Shown here: one piece after another, positions 1 through 8,384 of the stretch
Position numbering within the stretch: position 1 is the stretch's first letter
Layout: each line of letters starts with the position of its first letter
Source: Pseudomonas sp. GM74
Lineage (GTDB): Bacteria; Pseudomonadota; Gammaproteobacteria; Pseudomonadales; Pseudomonadaceae
Reading direction: 5' to 3'
Length of the DNA: 45,678 nucleotides
Assembly: GCF_000282455.1 (NCBI RefSeq)
Contig: NZ_AKJG01000012.1
Span: 1-45,678 of the forward strand
Notes under the pieces: model-generated
Database searches by the model: none
What the model was told of the DNA's origin: nothing
Seen by the model: the letters and a program-made list of their open reading frames with translations, nothing else
Program-made: the position numbers and the translations under genes

Positions 1-46
1 AAGGGGGTAGCCATTTCATTAGAGGATTTGTGAACGACGCAAATCC

Positions 47-74
47 CCTGTGGGAGCGGGCTTGCTCGCGAAGC
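47..74 (+). repeat. Single REP element
   Basis: A lone copy of the Pseudomonas REP palindrome (CCTGTGGGAGCGGGC followed by TTGCTCGCGAAGC) lies just past the stop of the DUF1289 gene. Unlike most other copies in this window, no inverted partner is present nearby; a partner could lie left of the window edge. Such elements are non-autonomous and spread by RAYT transposases, none of which is encoded here. Confidence 0.85.
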
Positions 75-83
75 TTTTAAAAC

Positions 84-554
84 TCAGCCTTCAAACGCGT
101 CCTTGAGGAACCCCGGCGCAATGTAGCGCTGGTAATGGGCTTCGGAGAGCAGGAAAAACTCCCGATCAATGGCGTCGCGCAATTCCGGCAGGTTCCACTC
201 GCGAAACTCCGGCAGCAGCACCATCCCGTAGGCTTCCAGGTTGTTGATCACCCGCGCACCGCGCGCGATCAACTGGTAGGCCCAGCAATATTCCGACTGA
301 TGGGGCACGAAGCGGATCTTGCGCTGCTCCAGCTGCATTCTCAGCAGTGCCGGGTCGAAAATTTCCACCTTGGCGGCCATCACCTGGGACAGCAACTGCT
401 CAAGACGCAGCCATACCGCGCGCTTTTCTTCCTCGTTGTAACCGTTCCAGTGGATCACTTCGTGGTGGAAACGCTTGCAGCCACGGCACACCAGGTCACC
501 GTAAACAGTGGAGCAGAGGCCGACGCAGGGTGTCTTGATGGTCTGATTGGGCAT
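84..554 (-). CDS. DUF1289 domain protein
   Basis: A 156-residue protein when started at the ATG at 554 (MPNQTIKTPCVGLCS). A longer reading from 620 is open but adds 22 residues that do not look like the family N-terminus. Near the start is the cysteine-rich DUF1289 motif, PCVGLC followed by VCRGCKRFHHEV, which resembles a small metal-binding knuckle. It is followed by a helical region (EEEKRAVWLRLEQL). The function of DUF1289 proteins is not established. The C-terminal half (about residues 70-156) is longer than the minimal domain and I do not recognise it. The gene stands alone, divergent from acnB, with a REP copy after its stop. Confidence 0.8.
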   Translation of the reverse strand: MPNQTIKTPCVGLCSTVYGDLVCRGCKRFHHEVIHWNGYNEEEKRAVWLRLEQLLSQVMAAKVEIFDPALLRMQLEQRKIRFVPHQSEYCWAYQLIARGARVINNLEAYGMVLLPEFREWNLPELRDAIDREFFLLSEAHYQRYIAPGFLKDAFEG

Positions 555-1012
555 AGATAGGCAAAAACGCGAGAAGGCAGAACAGGCCCGCATGTTAGCC
601 CTTTGTCGGCCATTGATCACCCCTCAAAGTTCAGGGCCCATGGAGAATCGGGCTCTGCTGAGCACCGCCACCAAAGTCCAATAAACACTGACTTACCTTA
701 AATTTTTTTTTGCCGTAGAATCAGCCTGCCTTTTTAGGCGCCAATGTCCGTTAGAAGCTGTTTTCAAAGCGTCACGAGCACAGTCGTTCCTTCAGAGCGG
801 TGTTGGCGAGGGGTTTTTCCAGCGGGGAAAAGCCCAACGCCAACCCTCATCAGCTCCCGTTCTGCAGGCGTAAAACTTTGAAAGCAGCTTCTGTAAGGAA
901 TTGTCGGTAATTCTGGCTAAGTGGCTCACAACGCCATGCAGCGCATGAGTACGGCAATTTCGGGATGAGCGTCCCGGACACCCATTTGGGACCACTGATG
1001 AGGGTAATAACT
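555..1012. other. Gene-free region between DUF1289 gene and acnB
   Basis: 458 bases with no convincing gene. It contains an AT-rich tract (about 700-720, with nine consecutive T) and the nested inverted-repeat element at 753-892 described separately. The acnB leader includes short overlapping stems around 961-992: CGGGA at 961-965 with TCCCG at 972-976, or GTCCC at 971-975 with GGGAC at 988-992. Short open frames crossing it have no ribosome-binding site or recognisable product. Confidence 0.6.
753..892 (+). ncRNA. Structured element upstream of acnB (leader or small RNA candidate)
   Basis: Two nested inverted repeats are visible. The outer arms, 753-776 and 868-892, pair over about 24 bases with a few mismatches (AGAAGCTG...TTTCAAAG against CTTTGAAAGCAGCTTCT). 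Inside lies a strong hairpin: GTTGGCG (802-808) pairs with CGCCAAC (838-844), then GGGTTTTTCC (811-820) pairs with GGAAAAGCCC (826-835, one G-T pair), around a 5-base loop. The element ends about 120 bases before the acnB start. It could be part of a long 5' leader, a processed small RNA, or a degenerate mobile repeat. I do not recognise it as a named RNA family. Confidence 0.45.
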
Positions 1013-3613
1013 GTGCTTGAAGCCTACCGCAAACATATCGAAGAGCGCGCAGCACTGGGTATCGTTCCCCAGCCGCTAAACGCCGAACAAACTGCAGGCC
1101 TGGTCGAGCTGCTGAAAAATCCCCCGGCTGGCGAAGAAGCATTCCTCGTTGACCTGATCACCAATCGCGTTCCGCCTGGAGTGGACGAAGCAGCCTATGT
1201 AAAGGCCGGCTTCCTGTCCGCCATCGCCAAAGGCGAAGCCAAATCCCCCCTGATCGACAAGAAGCGCGCTGTTGAACTGCTCGGCACCATGCAGGGCGGC
1301 TACAACATCGTGACTCTGGTTAACCTGCTGGACGACGCCGAACTGGCTCCAGTAGCTGCCGAAGAACTCAAGCACACCCTGCTGATGTTCGACGCCTTCC
1401 ACGACGTCGCTGAAAAAGCCAAGAACGGTAACGTTCACGCCCAAGGCGTGCTGCAATCCTGGGCTGACGGCGAGTGGTTCGTGAAGCGCCCGACCCTGGC
1501 CGACAAGATCAGCCTGCGCGTGTTCAAGGTCACCGGCGAAACCAACACCGACGACCTGTCCCCTGCGCCTGACGCCTGGTCCCGCCCGGACATCCCGCTG
1601 CACGCCCTGGCCATGCTGAAAATGGCTCGCGACGGCATCGTGCCTGACGCACAAGGCGTCACCGGTCCGATGAAGCAGATCGAAGAAATGCGCAACGCCG
1701 GCTTCCCTATCGCCTACGTCGGTGACGTGGTCGGTACCGGTTCTTCGCGTAAATCGGCAACCAACTCCGTACTGTGGTTCTTCGGCGACGACGTTCCTTA
1801 CGTGCCGAACAAGCGTGCCGGCGGTTTCTGCTTCGGCAGCAAGATCGCTCCGATCTTCTACAACACCATGGAAGATGCCGGCGCACTGCCAATCGAATTC
1901 GATGTTTCCAACATGCACATGGGCGACGTGATCGACCTGTACCCGCATGCTGGCAAAGTCTGCAAGCACGGCACCGACGAAGTCCTGACCACCTTCGAAA
2001 TGAAGACCCCGGTGCTGTTGGACGAAGTTCGTGCTGGCGGCCGTATTCCGCTGATCATCGGCCGTGGCCTGACCGAGAAGGCTCGCACCGAGCTGGGTCT
2101 GCCACCTTCGACCCTGTTCAAGAAGCCTGAAGCTCCGGCTGAAAGCACCAAGGGTTTCACCCTGGCGCAGAAAATGGTTGGCAAGGCTTGCGGCGTGACC
2201 GGCGTTCGCCCGGGCACCTACTGCGAACCGAAAATGACCACCGTGGGTTCCCAGGACACCACCGGTCCAATGACCCGTGACGAACTGAAAGACCTGGCGT
2301 GCCTGGGCTTCTCGACCGACCTGGTGATGCAGTCCTTCTGCCACACCGCGGCTTATCCAAAGCCGATCGACGTGACCACCCACCACACCTTGCCTGACTT
2401 CATCATGACCCGCGGCGGTGTTTCCCTGCGTCCGGGCGACGGCATCATCCACTCGTGGCTCAACCGCATGCTGCTGCCGGATACCGTCGGTACCGGTGGT
2501 GACTCCCACACCCGTTTCCCGATCGGCATCTCGTTCCCGGCCGGTTCCGGTCTGGTTGCGTTCGCCGCTGCCACCGGCGTCATGCCGCTGGACATGCCTG
2601 AGTCGGTCCTGGTTCGCTTCAAGGGCGAACTGCAGCCAGGCGTCACCCTGCGTGACCTGGTTCACGCCATTCCTTACTACGCGATCCAGGCTGGCCTGCT
2701 GACCGTAGAGAAGAAAGGCAAGAAGAACGCCTTCTCCGGTCGCATCCTGGAGATCGAAGGCCTGCCTAAGCTGACCGTCGAGCAAGCGTTCGAACTGTCC
2801 GACGCCTCGGCTGAACGTTCGGCTGCCGGTTGCACCATCCAGCTGTCCAAAGAGTCGATTGCCGAATACCTGCAGTCCAACATCACCCTGCTGCGCTGGA
2901 TGATCGGCGAAGGCTACGGCGATGCCCGTACCCTGGAGCGTCGTGCCCAGGCGATGGAAGCCTGGCTGGCCAACCCTGAGCTGATGGAAGCGGACAAGGA
3001 CGCCGAGTACGCCGAAGTCATCGAGATCGACCTGGCCGACATCAAGGAGCCTGTACTGTGCGCTCCGAACGACCCGGACGACGCTCGCCTGCTCTCCAGC
3101 GTTGCTGGCGAGAAGATCGACGAAGTGTTCATCGGTTCGTGCATGACCAACATCGGTCACTTCCGCGCTGCCGGCAAGCTGCTGGAACAGGTCAAGGGTC
3201 AGCTGCCAACCCGTCTGTGGCTGTCGCCGCCGACCAAGATGGACGCTCACCAACTGACCGAAGAAGGTTACTACGGCATCTACGGCAAGGCCGGCGCGCG
3301 CATGGAAATGCCAGGCTGCTCGCTGTGCATGGGTAACCAGGCACGTGTCGAGCCGAACTCGACTGTCGTGTCGACTTCGACCCGTAACTTCCCGAACCGT
3401 CTGGGTGACGGCGCGAACGTCTACCTGGCTTCGGCTGAGCTGGCGTCCGTGGCTTCCATCCTGGGTCGCCTGCCGACCGTCGAGGAGTACATGGAATACG
3501 CTGGCAAGATCGACAGCATGGCGGCCGATGTCTACCGCTACCTGTCCTTCGACCAGATCGCCGAGTTCCGTGAAGCTGCTGCGAACGCCAACATCCCGGT
3601 CGTTCAAGCCTAA
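1013..3613 (+). CDS. acnB: Aconitate hydratase B
   Basis: Bifunctional aconitate hydratase 2 / 2-methylisocitrate dehydratase, a cytosolic [4Fe-4S] enzyme that isomerises citrate and isocitrate via cis-aconitate in the TCA cycle. I place the start at the GTG at 1013 ([14 protein letters not shown]), preceded by AGGG at 1001-1004. That gives 866 residues, the usual AcnB length; the open frame upstream to 965 is not family-like. The N-terminal HEAT-like domain ([15 protein letters not shown]), the swivel region (residues about 175-380) and the catalytic core follow in AcnB order. Cluster-ligand cysteines appear in SFCHTA, GSCMTN and the [10 protein letters not shown] motif. It is monocistronic with its own terminator. 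AcnB leaders in other bacteria are targets of iron-responsive small RNAs, so the leader structure here may matter. Confidence 0.98.
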   Translation: MLEAYRKHIEERAALGIVPQPLNAEQTAGLVELLKNPPAGEEAFLVDLITNRVPPGVDEAAYVKAGFLSAIAKGEAKSPLIDKKRAVELLGTMQGGYNIVTLVNLLDDAELAPVAAEELKHTLLMFDAFHDVAEKAKNGNVHAQGVLQSWADGEWFVKRPTLADKISLRVFKVTGETNTDDLSPAPDAWSRPDIPLHALAMLKMARDGIVPDAQGVTGPMKQIEEMRNAGFPIAYVGDVVGTGSSRKSATNSVLWFFGDDVPYVPNKRAGGFCFGSKIAPIFYNTMEDAGALPIEFDVSNMHMGDVIDLYPHAGKVCKHGTDEVLTTFEMKTPVLLDEVRAGGRIPLIIGRGLTEKARTELGLPPSTLFKKPEAPAESTKGFTLAQKMVGKACGVTGVRPGTYCEPKMTTVGSQDTTGPMTRDELKDLACLGFSTDLVMQSFCHTAAYPKPIDVTTHHTLPDFIMTRGGVSLRPGDGIIHSWLNRMLLPDTVGTGGDSHTRFPIGISFPAGSGLVAFAAATGVMPLDMPESVLVRFKGELQPGVTLRDLVHAIPYYAIQAGLLTVEKKGKKNAFSGRILEIEGLPKLTVEQAFELSDASAERSAAGCTIQLSKESIAEYLQSNITLLRWMIGEGYGDARTLERRAQAMEAWLANPELMEADKDAEYAEVIEIDLADIKEPVLCAPNDPDDARLLSSVAGEKIDEVFIGSCMTNIGHFRAAGKLLEQVKGQLPTRLWLSPPTKMDAHQLTEEGYYGIYGKAGARMEMPGCSLCMGNQARVEPNSTVVSTSTRNFPNRLGDGANVYLASAELASVASILGRLPTVEEYMEYAGKIDSMAADVYRYLSFDQIAEFREAAANANIPVVQA

Positions 3614-3628
3614 CGTTGCAACGCAATG

Positions 3629-3667
3629 AAAAACGCCGCCCATCGTGAGATGAGCGGCGTTTTTTTA
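3629..3667 (+). terminator. Rho-independent terminator of acnB
   Basis: The stem AACGCCGC/GCGGCGTT encloses a short loop and is followed by seven T, beginning 16 bases after the acnB stop. This is a textbook intrinsic terminator in the acnB direction. Confidence 0.93.
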
Positions 3668-3691
3668 TGCCTTCTGCCTCAGCCCCCTACC

Positions 3692-3784
3692 CCTGTGGGA
3701 GCGAGCTTGCTCGCGATAGCGGTCTGTCTGTTACATCCATGTCGACTGACCCGCCGCTATCGCGAGCAAGCTCGCTCCCACAGG
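3692..3784. repeat. REP pair (REPIN), normal architecture
   Basis: Two perfect 31-base inverted arms (3692-3722 and 3754-3784) start and end with CCTGTGGGAG/CTCCCACAGG and are separated by 31 bases. It fills the gap between the acnB terminator and the stop codon of the convergent SulP gene, which begins on the next base (3785). The arms are identical, so the element is recent or under selection. Confidence 0.93.
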
Positions 3785-5437
3785 TTATGCGTACGGCTTG
3801 AGCGCCTGCTGCACCGCCCCATCCACACTCAAACCACTCAGAATCACACCGCTTGATTGCACCTGCGACAATGCCACCAACGCCGTTTGTGCGTCGTCCT
3901 TGAGACGAGCCAGAATCAAACACTTACCTTCCTGACGCACCCGTACGAAAAACTCCTGCAACGCCTCGATGCTGGTGCCATCCAGATCTGGCGATTCCTC
4001 AAGACTTAGAATCACCGTATGAATCGGCGTTTGCGAATGCCGGATCAGACGCAAGGCACCCCCAAGAATCCGCTCGACGTTGGCAAAGAACAACGCTTCC
4101 CCCGGCCGCACAATCAGCACATCAGGCACTGCTTGCGCCGTTGGGTGGCGTTGCAGGTCGACAAAGTCGTGACCGCCATCGATGCGCCCCAGAATCTGGA
4201 TATCCGCCGCCGACATCTGCTTGAGCATCAGCAACACACTGATCGCCACCGCCACCAGCAAGCCGTCCAGCACCCCCAGCACCAACACCGCCCCCACGGC
4301 GCAGATCACCAGCAAGCGGTCTCGGCGCCAGATGAAATAGCGTCCCAGCGGCTGCAGGCTCAAGCCGCGCCCCAGGGCATGGATGACGATGGCGGCGAGG
4401 ATCGGTTCCGGGGTCAGGGCGATGTAAGGCAGCACCGTCAGGACAATGACCAGCACCACCAGCGCCGCCACGATACCGGCCAGGCGCGAAGTGGCACCCG
4501 CCGCCTCATTGGCCGACGTCGCCGAATACCCCGCGCCCGCCGGCATGCCATGGAACAGACCAGACAGCAAGTTGGAAGCTCCCAGCGCCAGCAGGTCGCG
4601 GTTCGAGGTCACCCGGTCGTGATGCTTTAGCGCATAAGAACTGATCGAGCCGTAGGACTCCGCATACAGAATCATCACCATGGCGAACGCCAATTCCCCC
4701 AGACGCAGCCAGTCGGCAAACGGCAGTACCGGCAGCTTCGGCACCTCCAGGCTCAGGTCGATCACGCCGATCAGCTTCACACCATAAGCCGGCAGGTCCA
4801 GCCACTGCCCCGCCGCAATGCCGATCACCACCACCAACAAACCTCCGGGCAAGCGCCGAAACCGCGCAAACAGCCATAACAAGGCCAATGCCACGGCGCC
4901 GACGCCAGCTGCCACCCAGTTCCATTGCGGCAGTTGCTCCAGCAGTTGCGGCAGCAAGCGCACCAGGTTGGCATCGGTCAAATGCACGCCGACCACGCTG
5001 GCGACCTGCTTGAGGATGATGGTCAGCGCCAGGCCAAAGGCAAAGCCGCGCAGCACCGGCTTGGCGATGAACGAGGTCACGCTGCCGAGCTTGAACAGCC
5101 CCGCCAGCAAGAAAAACGCCCCGGTCACCAGCACCAGGCAGAAGGCCAGGGTCGCGCGAAGCCCGGGGTCGCCATTGGCCAGGGTGGCAGTCGCGGCGGC
5201 CAGCACGGCGGCGGAGGATGAAGTGGCCGAGACAATCGCAAAGCGGCTGGTGCCGAACAGGCCATAACACAGCAACCCGGCGAACAGGGAGATCACCCCG
5301 GCCTGGGGCGCCAGTGCGGCGATGCTTGAGTAGGCGACCGCTTCGGGCAGCAACAGACCGGCAATCGACAGCCCTGCCAACAGGTCCTGCCAACGGTTGG
5401 GTTGCTCGGTGGGATCAGCCTTTGGTTCGCTCGACAA
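3785..5437 (-). CDS. SulP-family anion transporter with STAS domain
   Basis: Inner-membrane SulP/SLC26 transporter of 550 residues, for an inorganic anion such as sulfate or bicarbonate; the substrate cannot be read from sequence. The N-terminal signature region (WQDLLAGLSIAGLLLPEAVAY) and about a dozen hydrophobic segments are followed by a cytoplasmic STAS domain (about residues 430-545; VILSLEESPDLDGTSIEALQ contains the conserved D-x-S-like loop). The start is set at TTG 5437: a perfect GGAGG (5445-5449) lies 7 bases upstream, while the longer reading to 5503 would run through the terminator of the upstream permease. The stop codon abuts a REPIN. Expression may be linked to readthrough of that terminator or to a promoter I cannot see. 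Confidence 0.9.
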   Translation of the reverse strand: MSSEPKADPTEQPNRWQDLLAGLSIAGLLLPEAVAYSSIAALAPQAGVISLFAGLLCYGLFGTSRFAIVSATSSSAAVLAAATATLANGDPGLRATLAFCLVLVTGAFFLLAGLFKLGSVTSFIAKPVLRGFAFGLALTIILKQVASVVGVHLTDANLVRLLPQLLEQLPQWNWVAAGVGAVALALLWLFARFRRLPGGLLVVVIGIAAGQWLDLPAYGVKLIGVIDLSLEVPKLPVLPFADWLRLGELAFAMVMILYAESYGSISSYALKHHDRVTSNRDLLALGASNLLSGLFHGMPAGAGYSATSANEAAGATSRLAGIVAALVVLVIVLTVLPYIALTPEPILAAIVIHALGRGLSLQPLGRYFIWRRDRLLVICAVGAVLVLGVLDGLLVAVAISVLLMLKQMSAADIQILGRIDGGHDFVDLQRHPTAQAVPDVLIVRPGEALFFANVERILGGALRLIRHSQTPIHTVILSLEESPDLDGTSIEALQEFFVRVRQEGKCLILARLKDDAQTALVALSQVQSSGVILSGLSVDGAVQQALKPYA

Positions 5438-5454
5438 TCCAGTGCCTCCAGGCG

Positions 5455-5487
5455 AAAAAAAACCGCTGCACGTATCACGTGCAGCGG
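5455..5487 (-). terminator. Rho-independent terminator of the HAAAP permease gene
   Basis: A perfect 11-bp stem (CCGCTGCACGT/ACGTGCAGCGG) with a 3-base loop (5463-5487) is followed on the minus strand by eight T. It lies 44 bases after the stop of the permease gene at 5532 and just before the SulP ribosome-binding site. Confidence 0.93.
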
Positions 5488-5531
5488 CCACTGTAGCTGT
5501 CAACCCGGCACTGCGCGAGCAGGCCGGTGGA

Positions 5532-6812
5532 TCACGCGGTCAGCGAGTAGATCAACGCCGTGATCGCCACCAGGCCCACCGCCGTCACGAAGACGTTGGA
5601 TGCCTGTGCGCGATAGCGTGCCATCGCCGGCACCTTGCGGATGGCGTACATCGGCATCAGGAACAGGATCGCCGCGATCACCGGGCCACCGAGGGTTTCG
5701 ATCATGCCGAGGATGCTCGGGTTCAGCGTGGCGACGATCCAGCACACCACCAGCATGAACGCGGCGGTCATACGGTCCAGGGCCTTGGCGGACGGACGCT
5801 TGCCGCTCTTGACGATCAGGCCCTTGAGGCCTTCGCTGGCACCGATGTAGTGCCCCAGGAACGACTTGGAAATGGCCACGAAGGCAATCAACGGCGCCGC
5901 AAAGGCGATGGTCGGGTTGCTGAAGTGGTTGGCCAGGTACGACAGGATCGACAGGTTCTGCGCCTTGGCTTCGGCCAGTTGCGCTGGCGACAGGGTCAGC
6001 ACGCAACTGAAGACGAAGAACAGCACCATCACCACCATCAGCAGGTGGGCGCGGGACAGGATCTGCGAGCTGCGCTGCTCGGCGTGCTCACCGTAGCGAC
6101 GCTTCTGGTCCACGGCGAAGGCCGAAATGATCGGCGAGTGGTTGAACGAGAACACCATCACCGGAATCGCCAGCCACAGGGTATGCAGCAGCGCCGATGG
6201 CGCCGGCACGCTGCTCGCGGTGGTGAGGATGCCACCGTTCCAGTGGGGAACCAGGTACACCGCCAGGAACAGCAGCGCAACGATGAACGGGTAGACCATC
6301 AGGCTCATGGCCTTGACGATCAATTGCTCACCGCATCGCACCACCGCCAGCAGGCCGAGGATCAGCACCAGCGACAGCACGGCGCGCGGTGGCGGCGTGA
6401 TGTGCAGTTGATGCTCCATGAAGCTGCCGACCGTGTTGGTCAGGGCCACGCTGTAGATCAGCAGGATCGGGAAAATGGCGAAGAAGTACAGCAAGGTGAT
6501 CAGCGCGCCGGCCTTGATGCCGAAATGCTCTTCCACCACTTCAGTGATGTCGGCGCCTTCGCGACCGGACAGCACGAAACGGGTCAGCCCGCGGTGTGCG
6601 TAGAACGTCATCGGGAACGCCAGCAACGCCAGGATCAGCAGCGGCCAGAAACCGCCCAGGCCTGCGTTGATCGGCAAAAACAGGGTTCCGGCACCAATCG
6701 CCGTGCCAAACAGGCCCAGCATCCAGGTGGTGTCCTGGCGATTCCAGCTCGACAGCGTCGCAGGTGTCGCTTCTACATAGCGTTCGTTAACGCTATTGGC
6801 CTGATCATTCAT
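5532..6812 (-). CDS. HAAAP-family amino acid permease (SdaC-like)
   Basis: Inner-membrane hydroxy/aromatic amino-acid:proton symporter of 426 residues when started at ATG 6812 (MNDQANSVNERYVEAT). The family signature TTWMLGLFGTAIGAGTLFLPINAG sits at the first membrane helix, and about eleven hydrophobic segments follow. The motif FSFNHSPIISAFA in the middle is typical of SdaC/TdcC-type serine or threonine carriers, so serine/threonine uptake is the best guess; an aromatic substrate is not excluded. GGAG lies about 10 bases before the start. The upstream reading from 6905 adds unrelated residues. The gene ends at a strong terminator, so it is monocistronic. Confidence 0.88.
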   Translation of the reverse strand: MNDQANSVNERYVEATPATLSSWNRQDTTWMLGLFGTAIGAGTLFLPINAGLGGFWPLLILALLAFPMTFYAHRGLTRFVLSGREGADITEVVEEHFGIKAGALITLLYFFAIFPILLIYSVALTNTVGSFMEHQLHITPPPRAVLSLVLILGLLAVVRCGEQLIVKAMSLMVYPFIVALLFLAVYLVPHWNGGILTTASSVPAPSALLHTLWLAIPVMVFSFNHSPIISAFAVDQKRRYGEHAEQRSSQILSRAHLLMVVMVLFFVFSCVLTLSPAQLAEAKAQNLSILSYLANHFSNPTIAFAAPLIAFVAISKSFLGHYIGASEGLKGLIVKSGKRPSAKALDRMTAAFMLVVCWIVATLNPSILGMIETLGGPVIAAILFLMPMYAIRKVPAMARYRAQASNVFVTAVGLVAITALIYSLTA

Positions 6813-6984
6813 CCGGTGGGATCTCCACATTCCGGTCACTTGCCACCCGGCCAGGACGCGTCGGAATACCCGACAGGCGGCGTCCGGCCGAAACAGGGGC
6901 GGCATTCTGGGGGATTAGTGAGCAGAAGCAAAGACTTAGGTGAGGAACGGTGGTACCAATCGAGCGAAAATGAACGACACACAA

Positions 6985-7089
6985 CCTGTGGGAGCGGGCT
7001 TGCCCGCGAAGGCGGCACATTCAGCGTTGAGGTGACTGACACACCGCTTTCGCGGGCAAGTCGGATCGCCGCACCGCCGCTCCCACAGG
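6985..7089. repeat. REP pair (REPIN) with an altered right arm
   Basis: The left arm is standard (CCTGTGGGAGCGGGCTTGC). The right arm is CGCTTTCGCGGGCAAG, then an extra GTCGGATCGCCGCACC-type segment before GCTCCCACAGG. The outer ends still pair. This variant arm breaks the long perfect stem seen in the REPIN at 3692-3784. Confidence 0.85.
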
Positions 7090-7141
7090 GATTTGTGCGG
7101 TTTTCAGATCCTGTGCTTCATCGCAAGATGGCGTTTGCCAC

Positions 7142-7169
7142 TTGATAAAGGTCTACCATCATGTATTTT
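7142..7169 (+). promoter_or_regulatory. Candidate sigma-70 promoter for the tautomerase gene
   Basis: TTGATA (7142-7147), a 16-base spacer and TATTTT (7164-7169) lie 32 bases before the ATG at 7202. The match is moderate and the assignment rests on position and similarity only. Confidence 0.4.
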
Positions 7170-7201
7170 TAACCGACCCGCATTCCTTCCGGAGTCTGCC
7201 C

Positions 7202-7585
7202 ATGCCACTGGTTCGCGTCGACATCAAAAAACACCGGGACCCCACCCACGCCAAACGCATCGGGCAACTGATCTATGCCGCCATGCGCCAGACCATTGGC
7301 GTACCGGAGCACGACAACTTCCAGATCCTGACTGAACACGACGAGCAGCATTTCATCTTTGATCCCGAGTATCTGGGCATCAACCGCACCGATAACCTGG
7401 TCGTCATCCAGATCACCCTCAACGAAGGGCGAACCCTGGAGCAGAAAAAAAACCTCTACAAGACCATCGCCGAAAGCCTTAACGCAGAGCTGGCCGTGCG
7501 ACTGGAGGACGTTTTCATCAATCTGGTGGAAGTGAAAAAAGAGAACTGGTCGTTCGGCAACGGGATTGCCCAATACGCCCTCTGA
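7202..7585 (+). CDS. Tautomerase superfamily protein (MSAD-like)
   Basis: A 127-residue protein of the Tautomerase_2 / malonate semialdehyde decarboxylase-like group. The start is ATG 7202, giving MPLVRVDI with the catalytic N-terminal proline after Met removal; GGAG lies 7 bases upstream. Counting from Pro1, Asp37 (VPEHDNFQI) matches the catalytic Asp of MSAD. In the loop where MSAD has two arginines only one is clear here (NEGRTLEQK). The C-terminal ENWSFGNG motif is typical of this group. A tautomerase or related activity is likely; the physiological substrate is unknown. A TetR-family regulator follows 28 bases downstream and is probably co-transcribed. Confidence 0.85.
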   Translation: MPLVRVDIKKHRDPTHAKRIGQLIYAAMRQTIGVPEHDNFQILTEHDEQHFIFDPEYLGINRTDNLVVIQITLNEGRTLEQKKNLYKTIAESLNAELAVRLEDVFINLVEVKKENWSFGNGIAQYAL

Positions 7586-7613
7586 TATTCAACCTGCAAA
7601 CCGAGAATGACCC

Positions 7614-8201
7614 ATGCCCCGAGTTTCCCGTAAACAAGCCGACCTCAACCGCGAAACTATCGTCGATGCCGCCACCCGGCTGTTTCGCGAGCGCGGCCTG
7701 CACGGGATCAGTGTGGTCGATGTGATGGCTGCCGCGGGCCTGACCCACGGCGGTTTCTACGGGCACTTCGAATCCAGGGAGGCCCTGGCGCAAGAGGCCA
7801 GCGGCCGGGCTTTCGAACAGGCCGCGCAACGCTGGCTGGGACGGGTGGCCGAGCATGACAGCAAGGACGCGTCCCACCGCGCCGTGGTCGAAACCTACCT
7901 GTCCAGCGAAAGCCGGGACAATCCGGGCGACAGCTGCCCGGTGGTCGCCTTTGCCGGGGACATGTGCCATGAGGCCGCCGAGAGCGGCTTGCGCCAAACC
8001 TATCTGCTGGGCCTGAACAACCTGCTCGATTCCCTCGGCTCGCTGCTGGACGCAGAGGACGAAGCAGGCAAGCGGCAGCAGGCGCTGGTGCAGTATTCGC
8101 TGATGTTCGGTGCGCTGATGCTGTCCCGGGCCACCCGGGGCGATCCGCTGTCGGATGAAATTCTCGAAGCTGCCCGGGCCGTCCTCATGCCGCCGAAGTA
8201 A
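7614..8201 (+). CDS. TetR-family transcriptional regulator
   Basis: A 195-residue repressor-like protein with an N-terminal TetR helix-turn-helix at about residues 12-56 (ETIVDAATRLFRERG, then LTHGGFYGHFESREAL). The ligand-binding half contains RDNPGDSCPVVAFAGDM with a cysteine found in a broad subgroup of TetR proteins. It sits 28 bases after the tautomerase gene, so it may control that gene and itself. No operator was identified. A REP-type element follows. Confidence 0.9.
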   Translation: MPRVSRKQADLNRETIVDAATRLFRERGLHGISVVDVMAAAGLTHGGFYGHFESREALAQEASGRAFEQAAQRWLGRVAEHDSKDASHRAVVETYLSSESRDNPGDSCPVVAFAGDMCHEAAESGLRQTYLLGLNNLLDSLGSLLDAEDEAGKRQQALVQYSLMFGALMLSRATRGDPLSDEILEAARAVLMPPK

Positions 8202-8221
8202 AGCGACCTCACCCCGCGCAA

Positions 8222-8304
8222 TAAAAAGATCGCAGGCTTTGCCAACTCCGGCACTCAGCCCGGTGCCCGCCAGGGCCCAGGAGCTGCCACGGGCTGCGAT
8301 CGCT
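8222..8304. repeat. REP pair of a second family
   Basis: Inverted arms AAAGATCGCAGGCTTTGCC (8225-8243) and GGCTGCGATCG (8292-8302) flank an imperfect middle that includes AACTCC and GGAGCTGCC. This is the GATCGCAGGCT-type Pseudomonas REP family, distinct from the GTGGGAGCGGGC family elsewhere in the window. The arms have diverged. Confidence 0.7.
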
Positions 8305-8384
8305 GGTGGTTGCCAAGCCGGCCTGAAGTCAGCAATCTCAAGTGGCGTTCCAGCCGATTTTTCGATGCCCACAGGGAGCCAAGC

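Larger units (their letters stand above)
6813..7201. other. Intergenic region between divergent permease and tautomerase genes
   Basis: 389 bases without a gene. It must hold the promoters of two divergent units. A REP pair occupies 6985-7089, and a plausible sigma-70 promoter for the tautomerase gene lies at 7142-7169. I found no convincing permease promoter. Confidence 0.6.

Noticed and set aside
1076..3643. Very long open frame antisense to acnB (about 855 codons)
   Set aside because: It is a shadow of the high-GC3 acnB gene; the translation is low-complexity and matches no family, and there is no ribosome-binding site.
5397..7145. Plus-strand open frame (about 580 codons) opposite the permease gene
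   Set aside because: It runs through a terminator stem and a REP pair, is rich in Gln/His/Arg, and opposes a clear membrane permease.
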